Counted from the stretch's first letter, positions 14,001-23,801 are shown. The stretch is DNA of 64,000 bases from Symbiodinium natans (GCA_905221605.1 CAJNDS010001724.1:299978-363977); one strand, 5' to 3'. The notes: a model not told the origin generated them from the sequence alone. Numbers and translations: made by a program.

Positions 14001-17000
14001 CTGAACCCTAAACCCTAAACCCTAAACCCTAAACCCTAACATGGTTCAGGTTCAGGGCTTCGGTTTCCCAAGCTCGCCCCCGCAGGCCGCACGGAACGTC
14101 AGCTTCTCTCCCGCTGCGGCCTCTGCTTCGACCTGCTGGTAGCGGGGGTTGGACCCAAACCAGCAGATTCCGCTCTTTTGGGTTTAGGGTTTAGGGTTCG
14201 GGTTTAGGGTTTGGGGTTTAGGGTTTAGGGTTTAGGGTTTAGGGTTTAGGGTTGAGGGCTCAGGGTTCAGGGTTTAGGGTCAGCACTTCCCGGTTGTCCG
14301 GACGACGCTTGAACCTCATCATCGCGAAGGCCGTGTTAGCGACCCTCCATAGGTTGTGAAGAGTGTAGTTATCGGGGCTCACCTTTCCAGTACGCACGCG
14401 CCCGATCTAGGAAGCCGCTTAAAGGGGTCGCAGGTTGTCCTATGACTTGCATGCGACAGCCTTCTGTGAGGAAGTTGATGCGTTGGGCGAGGGCACGTCG
14501 CCCGCGGCTCCACGCAAAGGCCAGCTTCCCAGCCATCTCAGGAAAGTAACCAACACTTCGTAAGGGTTTAGGGTTTAGGATTTAGGGTTTAGGGTTTAGG
14601 GGTAACATCCTGAAGTCGCAATGCTTGGTGGCAGGAGTTTGCAGCTTCAAAGGCACTTTTTAAGTAGCCTTGTTGTGGTCGCTGGCCGCAGGCACCGGTT
14701 TCGTGAAAGCCTCCGACCTACCATCGGATGATGAGGATGAGGACGAGATGCACACATGGTCCAAACTCTGACGCCGTCTGAAGCACCTAACACCCTTTTG
14801 CCCTAAGGATCCATGTGCCTATATAGCATATACTTGGGCCCTAAAGGTACCATGTAAGAACTCCCTTAAGGCCCACGTATATACCATACAGGTACATGGA
14901 TCCTTAGACTTTACCCTTGTGCACTTTACGCTTTCTTGTCCAGCGACTGCTGAGCAAACAGCACCTCCATGCATTAAACCCTTTATTACGTATGGTAGCA
15001 TATATATATATATAGGGAATGTAACATTTGCATATATATCTGTATACATAGACACACACACACACACACAGAGCACACCCTAGAAGCAGAAACCCTGCAC
15101 ATCACTTGCACGCCTTCCATCCCAAGCCCCAAGCCCACATCGAAGCCCTACCGCCTGAAAGCAGAAAGCCCCCGAGTATCTCGACTCCGACCTTGCACCC
15201 TGAGCACACCATCACCCCTCCCGAGCGTTTAGGGTTTAGGGTTTAGGGTTTAGGGTTTGGGTTTAGGAAGTTTAGGGTTTAGGGTTAGGGTTTGGGGTGG
15301 CACACCATCACCCACCTGAGCCTCCCTACTCACGTCTCCTCTTGCGGGCCTTCAACTACCAGAACCCCCATTTCTCCCATCCGGACCCACTGGAGGGGGG
15401 CAGTGCGCATGATAGTCTTGGCGGGATACATCGGAATGATTATGGGACAATGTTATCATTCTGTTAGGCGCCTGCGTTGCACTGTGAACCCTAAACCTTC
15501 GCAAGGATGACCTGGAGAAACCGAGAAGTGTACCAGGCGGCAAACACCAGAGCCCCCCCCCCCCCCCCAAAAAAAAAAAAAAAGAGGCAAAATAAACAAA
15601 ATGCAAACAAAAAAACTCGACTCCCGAAACGCCCAGCAAAGACAAAAACCCTGCACCCCCTAAACCCTAAGCCCTAAGCCCTAAACCCTAAACCCTAAAC
15701 CCCAAGCCATAAACCCCCAAGCCCTCAAGCTTTGTGCGGGAGCCCTCGGCCCAGGACGGTGCCCAGCGCTACGTCAGCTTCGCCCAGGCAGGTGCTTTAG
15801 GGTTTAGGGTTTAGGGTTAGGGTTTAGAGTTTGGGTTTAGAGTTTCCCTTCCGCTCGGCCTCAGACCACGAGTCTCGTGCATGCTTGACGGGGCCTGGTG
15901 GTCTTGCGCGGACGTTTAGGGTTGGGTTGCATGCAAGGATTGTTGTAGACAACTGCAGGCATTAAGAATTTGAGCTCGTGCTGGAATGGGGTCCCTCACC
16001 CCCAAACTCCTTAAGCCCAAAACCCTGATCCCTAGTGTGGAGCCTGCTGTTGCAGAGAGTGCTTTCGGAAACCGAAACCCCGCATGTTCCAGACTCAGGA
16101 TCAAGGGCAGAGTGGCGAACACAGCTCGCCCAGCGCTCCACGCAAAGGACTGCCTTATTATTTCATGGCCTGGGATTTTCAGGGTTCAGGTAAAGGGTTT
16201 ACTGTTTGCGGTCCTGGACATCATAGCCCGGATGCAAGAAAGGGTCCAGGGTTCTAGGTGTGGCGGCTAGGGCTTGGTACTCGCTTAGGGGCTTTTGGTT
16301 TGTGATTTTGCATTACAGCTTACGACCCAAGCCCTTCGCATACTCCTAAACCTCCTAGACGTTCGTTGGGCCTGCTTGGTGGAAGTGCCCTAAACCCTTG
16401 GCCTTAAACCCTAAAGTCCCCAAAGGCCCTAAACCAGGACGAACCCTCAACACCTTTTGATAACTGTGTTCAACTTGGGGGGGCAGAGGGAAGGCTCCAA
16501 ATCAAGCCCTGAATCATGACTACCCCAGAACATCCTTCCCTCCCATAAAGCTAAGACCCAATAGGATAGGAGCCTGGATACTTCAGAAGATTGTTTGTTA
16601 TTGTCTTACAAGATTCCTTTAGAACTTTGCTCTAGTCTAGCTCACTCAACTGAACAGACAGAGGCCCCTGTCTCTAGAGCTCAGCCCCAAGACCCCTAAG
16701 TCGAAACCCTCACAACCCTAAGCCTAAACCCCAAACCCTAGACCCTGAACCCTGAACCCTGAACCCTAAATCCCTACAGCCCTAAGTCCCTAAACCCCAA
16801 GCCCCAAACCCTAAACCCTAAATCCCTAACTATAAACCATCAACCTGAGAGTTGAATCCAGATAGACTGGCTGGTTTTTAGTAGGGAATGAGGGAGTGAG
16901 GGCCCTATTATGTAACCTTTATGGGATGCCTCACGAATTAGGGCCCGATTGTCTACCCTTCAAGGGTTTATATAGGGTATCTCATGAGTGAGGGCCCTGT

Positions 17001-17176
17001 TTTACAGCCTTTAAGGGATTATGTAGGGCGCCTCATTCCCTTGCTACCCTAAACTCGAAGCCCCAAGCCCTCATTCCCTACTAAGAACGAACCAGGGATA
17101 GACGGAAGGAACCGGCTTCGTGTCGCCAGCAGATCTCCCGGACGATGAGGATGAGGAGGAGGAAGAGGAAGAGGAG
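1962..17176 (+). CDS. Gene 1: A-B-C micro-exon repeat gene, 51 exons placed
   Basis: I do not recognise this protein family. Fifty-one exons of 33-68 bp follow each other in strict B-C-A order, 17 times. A encodes [18 protein letters not shown] or variants, B encodes (A)xxNVTFSPAA, and C encodes EVDxLxExxSPSAPRK. A starts in phase 1 and ends in phase 0, B is 0-to-0 and C is 0-to-1, so each cycle adds an in-frame repeat of about 50 residues. Exons outside the tandem array are: B 1962, 2516, 8537, 10738, 12581, 14086, 15755; C 2100, 9337, 11244, 13114, 14471, 16111; A 2235, 7140, 10210, 11717, 13537, 14692, 17109. Donors are GT, GC or GA and acceptors are almost all AG|G. The product is acidic and Ser/Pro-rich with no membrane segment or enzyme motif seen. 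The 5' end is not identified. The 3' end may be the D exon at 20653. Confidence 0.72.
2100..2142 (+). CDS. Gene 1 C exon
   Basis: After GCTGAG, 14 codons plus one base: [14 protein letters not shown], ending AAAG before a GC donor (GCGGGC). It has the typical C start (EV) and end (RK|G). Confidence 0.72.
2235..2287 (+). CDS. Gene 1 A exon with GT donor
   Basis: 53 bp, phase 1-to-0. With the G from the preceding C exon it reads [18 protein letters not shown]. It ends GAG before GTACGC, a conventional GT donor. The same exon in the tandem array uses GC. Confidence 0.75.
2516..2566 (+). CDS. Gene 1 B exon
   Basis: AGCAG acceptor, then [17 protein letters not shown]. The 3' end is uncertain: compared with the array B exons there is one extra base just before the GTGTGT donor, so the end could be 2566 or 2568. 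Confidence 0.65.
2641..6880 (+). repeat. ~405-bp tandem array, each unit carrying one C, A and B exon
   Basis: About ten highly similar units. C exons start at 2689, 3093, 3498, 3905, 4310, 4711, 5118, 5715, 6120, 6521 and 6921, giving a spacing of 401-407 bp except 597 across the 190-bp insertion at 5285. The intron after each C exon comes in two sequence types: type 1 with GCCAGCACAGGCACAGG and type 2 with TTTGAGGTCCGTCACAGG. Their order is 1-2-1-2-2-1-1-2-2-1. The high identity of exons and introns alike points to recent unequal exchange. Minus-strand and other-frame ORFs across the array (for example peptides starting [15 protein letters not shown]) are shadows of the repetition. Confidence 0.92.
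2689..6978 (+). CDS. Gene 1 exons inside the tandem array (11 C, 10 A, 10 B)
   Basis: C exons (58 bp, [19 protein letters not shown]): 2689-2746, 3093-3150, 3498-3555, 3905-3962, 4310-4367, 4711-4768, 5118-5175, 5715-5772, 6120-6177, 6521-6578, 6921-6978. A exons (53 bp, GTGFV(K/R)[12 protein letters not shown]): 2873-2925, 3274-3326, 3681-3733, 4086-4138, 4491-4543, 4894-4946, 5491-5543, 5896-5948, 6301-6353, 6704-6756. B exons (45 bp, [15 protein letters not shown]): 2997-3041, 3398-3442, 3805-3849, 4210-4254, 4615-4659, 5018-5062, 5615-5659, 6020-6064, 6425-6469, 6828-6872. A exons are followed by GC (GCTGGT). C exons are followed by GC (GCAGGG, or GCCGGG after the first). B exons are followed by GTGTAG, except 3849 and 6064 (ACGTAG) and 6872 (GCAATG). 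Introns are about 50-125 bp. Confidence 0.75.
5285..5474 (+). repeat. TTTAGGG array inserted in a tandem-unit intron
   Basis: About 190 bp of TTTAGGG with a few variants. It interrupts the sequence TCTGGTG/GCAAGATATC, which is continuous in the neighbouring units. Both flanks match those units closely, so the array arrived after the units were duplicated. Confidence 0.93.
7140..7192 (+). CDS. Gene 1 A exon with GA donor
   Basis: CTGCAG acceptor, 53 bp, [18 protein letters not shown], ending GAG before GACCGT (GA donor). Its upstream neighbourhood (7020-7075) holds a damaged A-like remnant (CAGACCTGCCAACC) followed by a poly-C run at about 7081-7097. Confidence 0.75.
7535..7642. repeat. Three 36-bp tandem repeats
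   Basis: The unit begins CCCTATTATAACTGTAC and starts at 7535, 7571 and 7607, with one or two differences between copies. It sits inside a larger element resembling family III (GGAGGTTC..AGAACCTCC, about 7528-7735). No coding role is seen. Confidence 0.85.
7993..8063. repeat. Element family XI (two copies)
   Basis: Sequence of the form GGCTCAAAATAGCCCAAAAACC..CATATAAGAAGGCCCT..GAGTCCTTAGGG. A second, longer copy lies at about 10855-10975. Both are in gene 1 introns. Confidence 0.4.
8537..8578 (+). CDS. Gene 1 B exon
   Basis: After [19 protein letters not shown], a good match to [15 protein letters not shown]. The donor is not clear (near ATGGCATC), so the end is approximate. Confidence 0.6.
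8597..8867. repeat. Family I inverted-repeat elements with TTTAGGG insertions
   Basis: Left end CTTGGGGACGACATGAACCC at 8597 runs straight into a TTTAGGG array (8625-8693). A second copy at 8714-8867 is complete, with internal ATAGTAGCATAGGGTATATGACCCC and a right end GGGTTCATATGGTCATAGG. Other family I copies: 13178-13276, 39191-39411, 45802-45881, 46607-46822, 47528-47625, 48104-48222, 54404-54513, 55994-56093 and 57269-57362. Confidence 0.65.
9264..9299. repeat. Family V fragment
   Basis: A partial copy reading AGGGACGGTTAG..AGGGGGAACATCCC. See the better copy at 30361-30472. Confidence 0.45.
9337..9385 (+). CDS. Gene 1 C exon
   Basis: 49 bp, [16 protein letters not shown], ending AAAG before GCCAGA (GC donor). 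This copy best shows the C consensus EVDxLxExxSPSAPRK. Confidence 0.78.
10028..10125. repeat. Family VI inverted-repeat element
   Basis: Ends TCCATTGGAGTTCCTTTTTT and AAAAGGAACTAACAATGGA, with a short central spacer. The second copy (23802-23894) has cleaner ~27-bp inverted ends around TTGGGTTAACC. No coding capacity. Confidence 0.75.
10210..10262 (+). CDS. Gene 1 A exon
   Basis: 53 bp after [22 protein letters not shown], ending before GCATGG (GC donor). Sequence differs from the array A exons at many third positions, yet the peptide is kept, which suggests protein-level selection. Confidence 0.78.
10738..10779 (+). CDS. Gene 1 B exon
   Basis: After TTGAGAG: 14 codons [14 protein letters not shown], then GT donor (GTCGCA). 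Phase 0-to-0. Confidence 0.72.
11244..11292 (+). CDS. Gene 1 C exon
   Basis: After [21 protein letters not shown], 49 bp, ending AAAG before GCCGGC. Confidence 0.74.
11717..11769 (+). CDS. Gene 1 A exon with GT donor
   Basis: GTCAG acceptor, [18 protein letters not shown], 53 bp, ending before GTCTGA. The upstream intron contains (CA)n, (CT)n and (TA)n microsatellites at 11565-11645. Confidence 0.78.
12319..12565. repeat. Microsatellite cluster
   Basis: AAAT repeats, (TA)n, then CACAGA/ACACAGAG repeats and (CA)n. All overlapping ORFs on both strands here (Arg/His/Thr- or Cys/Val-rich) are low-complexity translations. Confidence 0.95.
12581..12613 (+). CDS. Gene 1 B exon
   Basis: CCGCAG acceptor, [11 protein letters not shown], then GC (GCCTCT). 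The end could also be near 12628, since ASVLR also resembles the tail of array B exons. Confidence 0.66.
12690..12818. repeat. Family III inverted-repeat element
   Basis: The right end is CCCATGAACCTCCAAG and the left end is its degenerate complement; the centre carries GGGTCATAGGTACC and AGTTACCCC. Other copies: 7528-7735, 8155-8200 (left end only), 31750-31890, 33231-33330, 38230-38346 (split by a TTTAGGG-like stretch), 39778-39865, 44949-45058 and 61619-61790. The best pair of ends is at 39778-39865 and 44949-45058. Confidence 0.6.
12937..13080 (+). repeat. Long TTTAGGG array
   Basis: About 144 bp of TTTAGGG, including a run of the 8-bp variant TTTAGGGG. It lies in the intron just before the C exon at 13114. 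Confidence 0.95.
13114..13162 (+). CDS. Gene 1 C exon
   Basis: TTTTCAG acceptor, 49 bp, [16 protein letters not shown], ending AAAG before GCTGGG. Confidence 0.76.
13537..13592 (+). CDS. Gene 1 A exon
   Basis: CTGCAG acceptor, [19 protein letters not shown]. It is 56 bp, one codon longer than the usual A exon and still phase 1-to-0, before GCCTCG. Confidence 0.78.
14086..14124 (+). CDS. Gene 1 B exon
   Basis: CCGCAG acceptor, [13 protein letters not shown], then GC (GCTTCG). A GT further on (14139) would give a longer exon in another phase. Confidence 0.68.
14471..14519 (+). CDS. Gene 1 C exon
   Basis: After [22 protein letters not shown], 49 bp, ending AAAG before GCCAGC. Confidence 0.77.
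14692..14741 (+). CDS. Gene 1 A exon with GA donor
   Basis: CCGCAG acceptor, [17 protein letters not shown], with a GA donor (GACGAG). The run of GAT/GAG codons leaves two possible GA ends (14735, 14741). Confidence 0.7.
15755..15787 (+). CDS. Gene 1 B exon
   Basis: After [16 protein letters not shown], then GC (GCAGGT). VSF replaces VTF. Confidence 0.6.
16111..16147 (+). CDS. Gene 1 C exon with GA donor
   Basis: GGCAG acceptor, [12 protein letters not shown], 37 bp, ending AAAG before GACTGC. A shorter C exon with an intact SPSAPRK core. Confidence 0.72.
16877..17094. repeat. Family VIII element
   Basis: Left end CTGGTTTTTAGTAGGGAATG and right end CATTCCCTACTAAGAACCA pair. The inside repeats GGGCCCTAT..ACCCTTCAAGGG..TATAGGG motifs. 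Other copies: 322-412, 34885-34976, 42984-43205 (internally amplified) and 49532-49614. Confidence 0.7.
17109..17176 (+). CDS. Gene 1 A exon, acidic tail expanded
   Basis: After [21 protein letters not shown], continuing into a run of Glu (total 68 bp), with GC donor (GCGAGG). It is the last exon of the unbroken B-C-A series. Confidence 0.74.
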
Positions 17177-20100
17177 GCGAGGAGACTTGAGGTTCAGGGG
17201 TTCAGGATTCAAGGTTTACGGTTCAGGGTTCAGGGTTCGGGGAGTCAAGGTTTAGGGTTTAGGGCTAGGGTTTAGGGTTTAGGGTTTTAGGACGTTTGAT
17301 GTAAACGGGCTTAGGGTTCAGGATTCAGGCTTTAGGGTCCGGCCGGGGAAAGACACTTCAATGCCGGGCTCAGTTTTCGGGAATTTGTCCCTTCGGGCCG
17401 TTCATGCCTTTTTGAGCATGGGCCCCCGCAGCCGGAAAAAAGAGCCGAGAGTTGGCCCAGTCCATTCATTGGCTTAGGGTTTAGGGTTTGGGTTTAGGGC
17501 AGGGGGTTGGGGTTTAGGGTTTAGGGTTTAGGGCTAGTAGGGCTGAAGCCAGCACAGTGTCGTTAGGGCTGCCTGGACTATATTATGTGCGTGCGAAGTC
17601 CATTCCTGAAGATGAGACGGCTCGGGCTGCTTATGGGAAGTAAGGCAGCAACACTTACTTAGAGCCCCTTCTTCTAACCCCATGAACCTCCAACTTCGCC
17701 CTAAACCCTAAACCTTAAACCCTAAACCCTGAACCCCTAAACCCTGAACCCTAAACCCCTAAACCCTAAACCCTAATCCCTAAACCCTAAACCCACTGGG
17801 CAGCCTGCAAGCCTCGACCTGCCAGGAGGAAGAGGAAGACGCATACCAGGAGGATTGCCTTAAGCTCAGGGCAACCTCGGCCTTTCTTCCTTTCGGAAGG
17901 TGGAACCTCAAGGATTTAGGGTTTTAGGGTTTAGGGTTAAAGGTTTAGGGTTTCGGGTTTAGGGTTTAGGGTTAAAGGTTTAGGGTTTTAGGGTTTAGGG
18001 TTTAGGGTCAAAGGTTTAGGGTTTAGGGTTTAGGGTTTAGGGAAGATGTTCCCTTAGTGGGATCAAAAGGACCCGAGCAACTCCCTAGGTAGGAGTACTT
18101 ACCGCGGCATTTTCGCGGGCCTCACGCACCCCCCAACACCTAACCTCCGTTCGCCCAGACTCAGCGCCGTCGAGCAGAGGTTCTGGAGTGGAGTCCCCGA
18201 CGCTTGGGCAGAGGCTTAACAACGGTGTAGGGTTTAGGGTTTAGGGTTCAGAGTTTAGGGGAGCTTGAAGTTGAGGGCTTAGGAAGAAGTTGGGCTCGGC
18301 TATTTTCAAGTTTCGAAACCACATAAACCTCAAGTGAACACGGCCTTCAACAAAACAGTCCGGGGTTACGACCTGAAGTTCCTGGGGTGGCCGTTGCCGG
18401 TTTAGGGTTTAGGGTTTAGGGTTTAGGGTTTAGGGTTTAGGGTTTAGGGTTTAGGGTTTAGGGTTTAGGGCACCCTTGCCCCACACCCCAGCACACTGAG
18501 GAGGGCCGCCACGGAGTCGGTCTGTGATGATGAGCATCTCTTCCTGGACTTGAAGAACCCTAGACCCTAAAACCCCTAAATCCCCAAAACCCTAGAACCC
18601 TAAAGCCCTAAGACCCTAAAACCCTAAACCCTAAAGCCCTAAGACCCTAAAGCCCTAAAACCCTAAACCCTAAACCCTAGAACCCAAAGCCCTGAGACCC
18701 TAAAGCCCTAAACCCTAATTAACACCCTAAATCCCCAAACGAGCATGAAGGTCGGTTTGGGGCCTCCAAGCTTCATTCGGCTTTAGGGTTTAGGGGTCGT
18801 CCTTTGGGGCTCAGTTGCGTTTTGAGTTGGAGGGGGGGGGACGTGTTCCCGAGAAACCTTCATAGGACGATGGGGGATTTGTGTATGTTCTTTTTTTGGG
18901 TGTTTAAGAGGATCTTTAGAGGTTTGGTTGTGTTTGGCTTCCCCCTGCACCCCCTAAAGTCCTTCACGTCAAACCTACAGTCCCAACATCCACGGGACGT
19001 CTGCTTCGGAATGACCCTAAACCCTGAACCGATGGCTGCTGTTTTTTCGGATTCGCGCGCCCAACGCACGATAAGGCTCCCAAGCACCGAGCAAATAGCG
19101 GGGACGCCCTCGAGCCTTAAGAACCCTTCCCATGTCAACAAGACCCAGGACCCAGAGTAAGCCCTCACTATATTTTGTTGGTGCATGCAGTTGCCTCATA
19201 TTTCCCTTTAAATTGAACCCGACAACTGGGATGTTCCCCCTTATGCTAACAGTCCTTCATTGGATTATAGTACCCCCTTTTTCGGATCCCTACTAAGGAC
19301 TGTAGTAAGGGGAAACACCCTAAACCCTAAACCCTAAACGCGCACCTTTCCTATGGTTGTACTTTAAGGTTGCTCTGGGACGAGTCTAGAGAACCAGGCA
19401 GCGCCACAAGCCCCAGGCTTCCCCCAAAGCCTCGCTCTGACATTCCTTCATTAAGTCCTGAATCCCAAACCCAAAACCCTGAACCCCAAACCCTAAACCC
19501 TAAACCCTAAACCCTAAACCCTAAACCCTAAACCCTAAACCCTAAACCCTAACCATAAACCCTAAACCCTAAACCCTAAACCCTAAACCCTAAACCCTAA
19601 ACCCTAAACCCTAAACCCTAAACCCTAAACCCTAAACCCTAAACCCTAGCCCTAAACCCTAAAGAAGTCTCTCATGTGAAGCGCTGCCAGAGGCCCCGTG
19701 AGCTTCCAGAGGCGGGGCCATTTTGGGGCCTTTAGGTTTTGGGGGTTGGGGTTTAGGGTTTAGGGTTTAGGGTTTAGGGTTTAGGGTTTAGGGTTTAGGG
19801 TTTAGGGTTTAGGGTAGAAACTCTGGACGAAGAGGGTTGAGATTTCCGGACTTTAGCGGCTTTGAGGTTAGGGTTTAGGGTTTGGGCTTAGGGGAAAGTG
19901 ACAGAAGGTTTAGGGCTTAGTGCGTGTTGAGTGTTTGGGGCGACATGCATGTTCCCCTAAGGGTCTATATACCTACATATTGTATGCCAGGGTTCCCATA
20001 TTGTAGCTTTAGGGCCCAAATATAGACCAAAGAGGTACATGGACTCTTAGGGTTTGGAGTGGGAGTTCATGACTACGGGCTGGTTACTTGGGGGCTACTT

Positions 20101-20652
20101 GGGTAATTATGTTTGGAGTTGTATAGGGGAACAAGATTAGGGGTGCCCCTGAACACCCTCTAAAGCCCTCGAAAACCCTCTATATCCCTTTCAAACCCTC
20201 TAACACCCTTTAAAACCCTCCAAAACTCTTTAAACTCTAATAGAGAGACTGCAACCCCTAAACTCCTATGTCCTACCCAGAACTCTAGGGCCTCTAGGGT
20301 GTACGACTCAAAAGGACTGCTGTGGGCCCCCACCCCTCAGGCTGAGAACGCAGGTGACGACAGCCCGACTGCAAACAGCGCGCAGGCAGTGAGCTTCCCG
20401 CATATTGGGGGGGGGGGGGGGGGGGAGGAAGGTGTTGGTGTTCAAACAGATTGAGGGCTGGCGGCCCCGGAAAAACCCGAAACGCCATCGAAGGAGTCTG
20501 TCGCGGGTCCTTCTTTTATTACCCTAACCCTATACACCCACAAAGAGCAACTTGGTACATAAATGTAGTATTCCTCTGCTTTGCTGCGCCATGGCTATGG
20601 GTAAGGGACTGGTGCATGGAGAGAGCGTGAGCCCAGGCCACTGTGACATCAG
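17177..20652. other. Intron-like stretch, no confident gene
   Basis: TTTAGGG/CCCTAAA arrays (notably 18398-18470, 19480-19660, 19750-19815), a partial family III end (17640-17695), a family V element (19227-19316), a family IV element (19954-20051) and a poly-G run (about 20407-20425). A B and a C exon would be expected before the D exon. Only weak candidates are seen: 17805-17850 (Glu-rich) and 19392-19416 (NQAAPQAP). Confidence 0.5.
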
Positions 20653-20741
20653 ACCACTATGATGACGACTTCGACGAGGAGTTTGAAGACGACTTCGAAC
20701 CTGAGGAGACGATTGGGCTTCTTGGGGGCTTTAGGGTTTAG
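20653..20741 (+). CDS. D exon: acidic terminal exon, candidate end of gene 1
   Basis: After CATCAG, in phase 1 (two bases then codons), it reads DHYDDDFDEEFEDDFE, then PEETIGLLGG, and stops at TAG inside the following TTTAGGG repeat. Phase 1 is what a preceding C exon would need. It closely resembles the D exon at 57434. An alternative is a GA donor after CCTGAG at 20705. Confidence 0.55.
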
Positions 20742-23570
20742 GGTTTAGGGGTAGCTCAACCGCAGTCCACGACATGTCGGGGAACCTCCTTCCCATGTGG
20801 TGGTGCCTTTGTGTGGATAAGGGTGGGGCTTCGGCAGCTTGGAACCCAGGGGTTTAGCATTGAGGTTCAGGTTTTAGGGCTCGAAGCTTTACCAGGACAC
20901 CCTCAACAAAACGTCAACTTGACAGGAGAGGAAGCAGCTTCCCCCAGCATATTAAGTTGAAAGCCCATGCTCTGACATGTGTTCCCGCCTTCTTCTGTCA
21001 TGCCACTTCTCAGCTTTATCCCTTTACAGCATGCTTCCCACACGTTTTGGGGTACACTGGCGGTCGCAAGCTCGGGCTCTTAGGTCCGCAGTACGTGGCT
21101 CGGGTTATCTGGGCGGCTGGGCGCCAACGTTCATCTGCAGCAGAAGCCATCGGTGGTACCCTATAAATGATGAGGGGCATAACCCGAAAACCTCAACCTT
21201 GAGCCCTATAAACCCTAAAATTCTTGCTACAACAGATTCCAAAAAGGACCATGACTTACATGATCTTGCATGGGTTTACGAAAATGGGGGACCCCTAAAA
21301 TTTACCCCCAACTAGTAGGAATCCCTTACACACAGGACCCCAACAAGGCACCCCCAAACCCTAAAGCCTAAACCCTAAACCCTAAACCCTAAACCCGAAG
21401 TCGGAAACCATGATGACGAGTGAAAGCGGATCGTGGCTGCGCAGGACGGCGAGCAGCAGCCGGAGGAATACGCTGCAGCTGGTGAGGCTTCGCTCCCTGT
21501 GCATTTTGCGACCAGCTCTGAACCCTTTAGGGCTTGGGGTGTGTAGTGCTTAGAGGGAGTTTAGGCTTTGTAGGGTTTATAGGGTTTGCAGGGTTTATAG
21601 GGTTTGTAGGGTTTCTGAGGTTTGTAGAGTTTGTAGGGTTTAGGTTTAGAGTAGCCTCTATCTTGTACAAACCCGAAACCCAAAGCCCTGAACTGCATAC
21701 GACAGTCTGCAGAGCTTTGGGTTTGGTAGGGTCAGGAGGGGGGGCCGGGGGGAGTTGTAGGCTTGCTTCGTTTCTGAAAGGCACGCACTCTTTGTTGTAA
21801 GGTTTCATAGTGGGAGGCCTATGGGGTTTTCTAAGGATATCGGGGATGATGGGGTGTTTGTCGAAAGGGTTTGTTGTACGTATTCGCAGGAGGATTACAG
21901 GGAAGGGGTTTATAAGTTTTTTATACGGGGCTCTCTCACGCAACCCTGGCTAAACCATTTCGAGGCTGCTGCCGCAGATGACGCGGCGAGCCACAGCAGG
22001 GAAGCCCGGGCAAATATGCAAAATTGGCCAGGGGGTCACCGCCAACCGCAAGGTAACTCCTGAAGCCTTGAAGCCTGATTTCCGAGACCCCCGTGTTCCG
22101 AAAAGTAGCAGGTGCAGATTCATACCTTTCTGGAGTCCTCTGTGTCCTACCCAAAGCCTCCTATGTAGTACCTTTTTCGAGGTAGTATACTACAACCCCC
22201 TATAACTAACCCAAAAAGAACTACATTGGAGCCTTTGGGTAGGCCCCCCCCCCCCCCCATGCTCGAAGAATCGCATCGGAAGACCTGAAACCGAAGCTGA
22301 GAGTGAACCCCCGGCAGCCCCGAGCCTCCACCTTGGAGGGTCTCGTGTTTCGGGTTTAGGTTTGAGGTATTTAATGCTAGGCCCTCTGGACCCAAAACCC
22401 TATTACAGCAAGTCCAGGTGCAGAACGCGGCGCTTGGGGTCTTAGGGGGTATGAGGAAGGTAACCCTAAACCCTAAACCTGGGATTGCAAACGTTTGTGA
22501 GGCAGCGAGGACTTGGCTACAGCCCCAACAACCGGCCGCGGGGAAGCTTCTCCGCTTCTCAGACTGCACCGACACAGAAGGTTGGTTTGGATTTCAGGGT
22601 TGCAGGTTTAGGTTTTATAGGGTTTGGGGTTTATAGGGTTTAGGGTTCAGGGTTCAGGGTTCAGGGTTTAGGGTTTAGGGTTTAGGGTTTGTAATACAGG
22701 AGCCTGAAATGTGTACCTATATCATCCCAGTATGATATTCATATACCGATGGGAATTTGGCAGCCTTTAGCACAAAATGTTCATCTCTTTGGTTAAGGAA
22801 GCAAACGCCATTAACAAACAAAAAAAACACAAAACAACAGAAAGTACGGGTTCCGCTCGGTCTGAAAGAGGTTCGCCGAGCTTCGCTTCAGGTATTCACC
22901 AAGAGTACGCCCTAAAAAAGCCTGGATCCCAGGAAACAGTGCCAACACAAAACACAACTCAACTACACCCGCCTAAAAAAAGGCATCTGGGGGATCTGAA
23001 ATATATAGGGGAAAAGAAGAGGAGGGGATTTCACACACCAAACCCGTAAAGTTGCCAACAATACCCCCGGAACAATTCGGCGGGCCTACCATGCTTGAAG
23101 CACCCTGAACCCTAAACCTCAAAACCCTAAACCCTAGACTAGATGCTCAGAGTTCTCGCAATCAGGTAGAGGATGAGATTTTGGGGCAGAGGATTTCAAA
23201 TTTGAGGCTTGACCCTACACCTAAACCTAAATCCAAAACCCTGTAGGGTTTAACCCTCAACCTAAACCTAAATCCTAAACCTAAACCTATAAATTCAAAA
23301 CTTAAACCTAAACCTAAACCTAAGCCTAAACCTAAACCTAAACCTAAACCTAGCTCATATAAATCCTAAACCCTAGAGTTTAAGGGTTGCGGACGGCGGC
23401 GCTCAGGAGCACCCACGGCACGACGACGTATGATGAGCTCCTTGGCTCCACGTAAAGGGACCCCCCAACGCTTTAGCGTTTAGGGTTCAGGGTTCAGGGT
23501 TTAGGGTTTAGGGTTAGGGTTTAGGGTTTAGGGCAGTAGTAGCCCTAACAGTAACACTACCTGTAATATG

Positions 23571-23679
23571 GGGGCCTGAAGAACTAGAATAGGGTTGGGG
23601 GGTTATTCTGGTATAGTTATAAGGGGACCCTAAAGGAATACGATTAGTAATCATTCCGACCCCAATAGTAGTCTCCAGG
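23571..23679. repeat. Family IX element (two copies)
   Basis: About 110 bp beginning TAATATGGGGG.CCT and ending ATTCCGACCCC.ATAGTA. The second copy is at 45967-46082. Both share GGG(A)CC.TAA.GGAATAC. No obvious inverted ends. Confidence 0.6.
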
Positions 23680-23801
23680 TACCTTATTGGCGTCTCTTAC
23701 TTTCAGGGTATCCTGCTGGTTGGGTGCCTGGTTTAGGGGTCCTCTATTTTCGTAAGCCCCCATATACCTTAGTCGGAATTATAGAAGTATACCTGTGGTC
23801 G

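Larger units (their letters stand above)
13634..14916. repeat. Two family IV elements (13634-13757, 14803-14916)
   Basis: Both have CC..GGATCCATGT or GGGTCCATGTACC ends that pair with GGTACATGG(A)CCCTT at the other end. They flank the B-C-A group at 14086-14741. They are the two most complete family IV copies. Confidence 0.65.

Noticed and set aside
22777-23049. 90-residue Lys/Thr/Ser-rich ORF
   Set aside because: No family resemblance, no splice context, and A-rich low-complexity composition.
23410-23457. Possible C exon ending LAPRK before GGACCC
   Set aside because: The ending looks like a C exon, but no AG lies in the right phase upstream and the donor would be GG.
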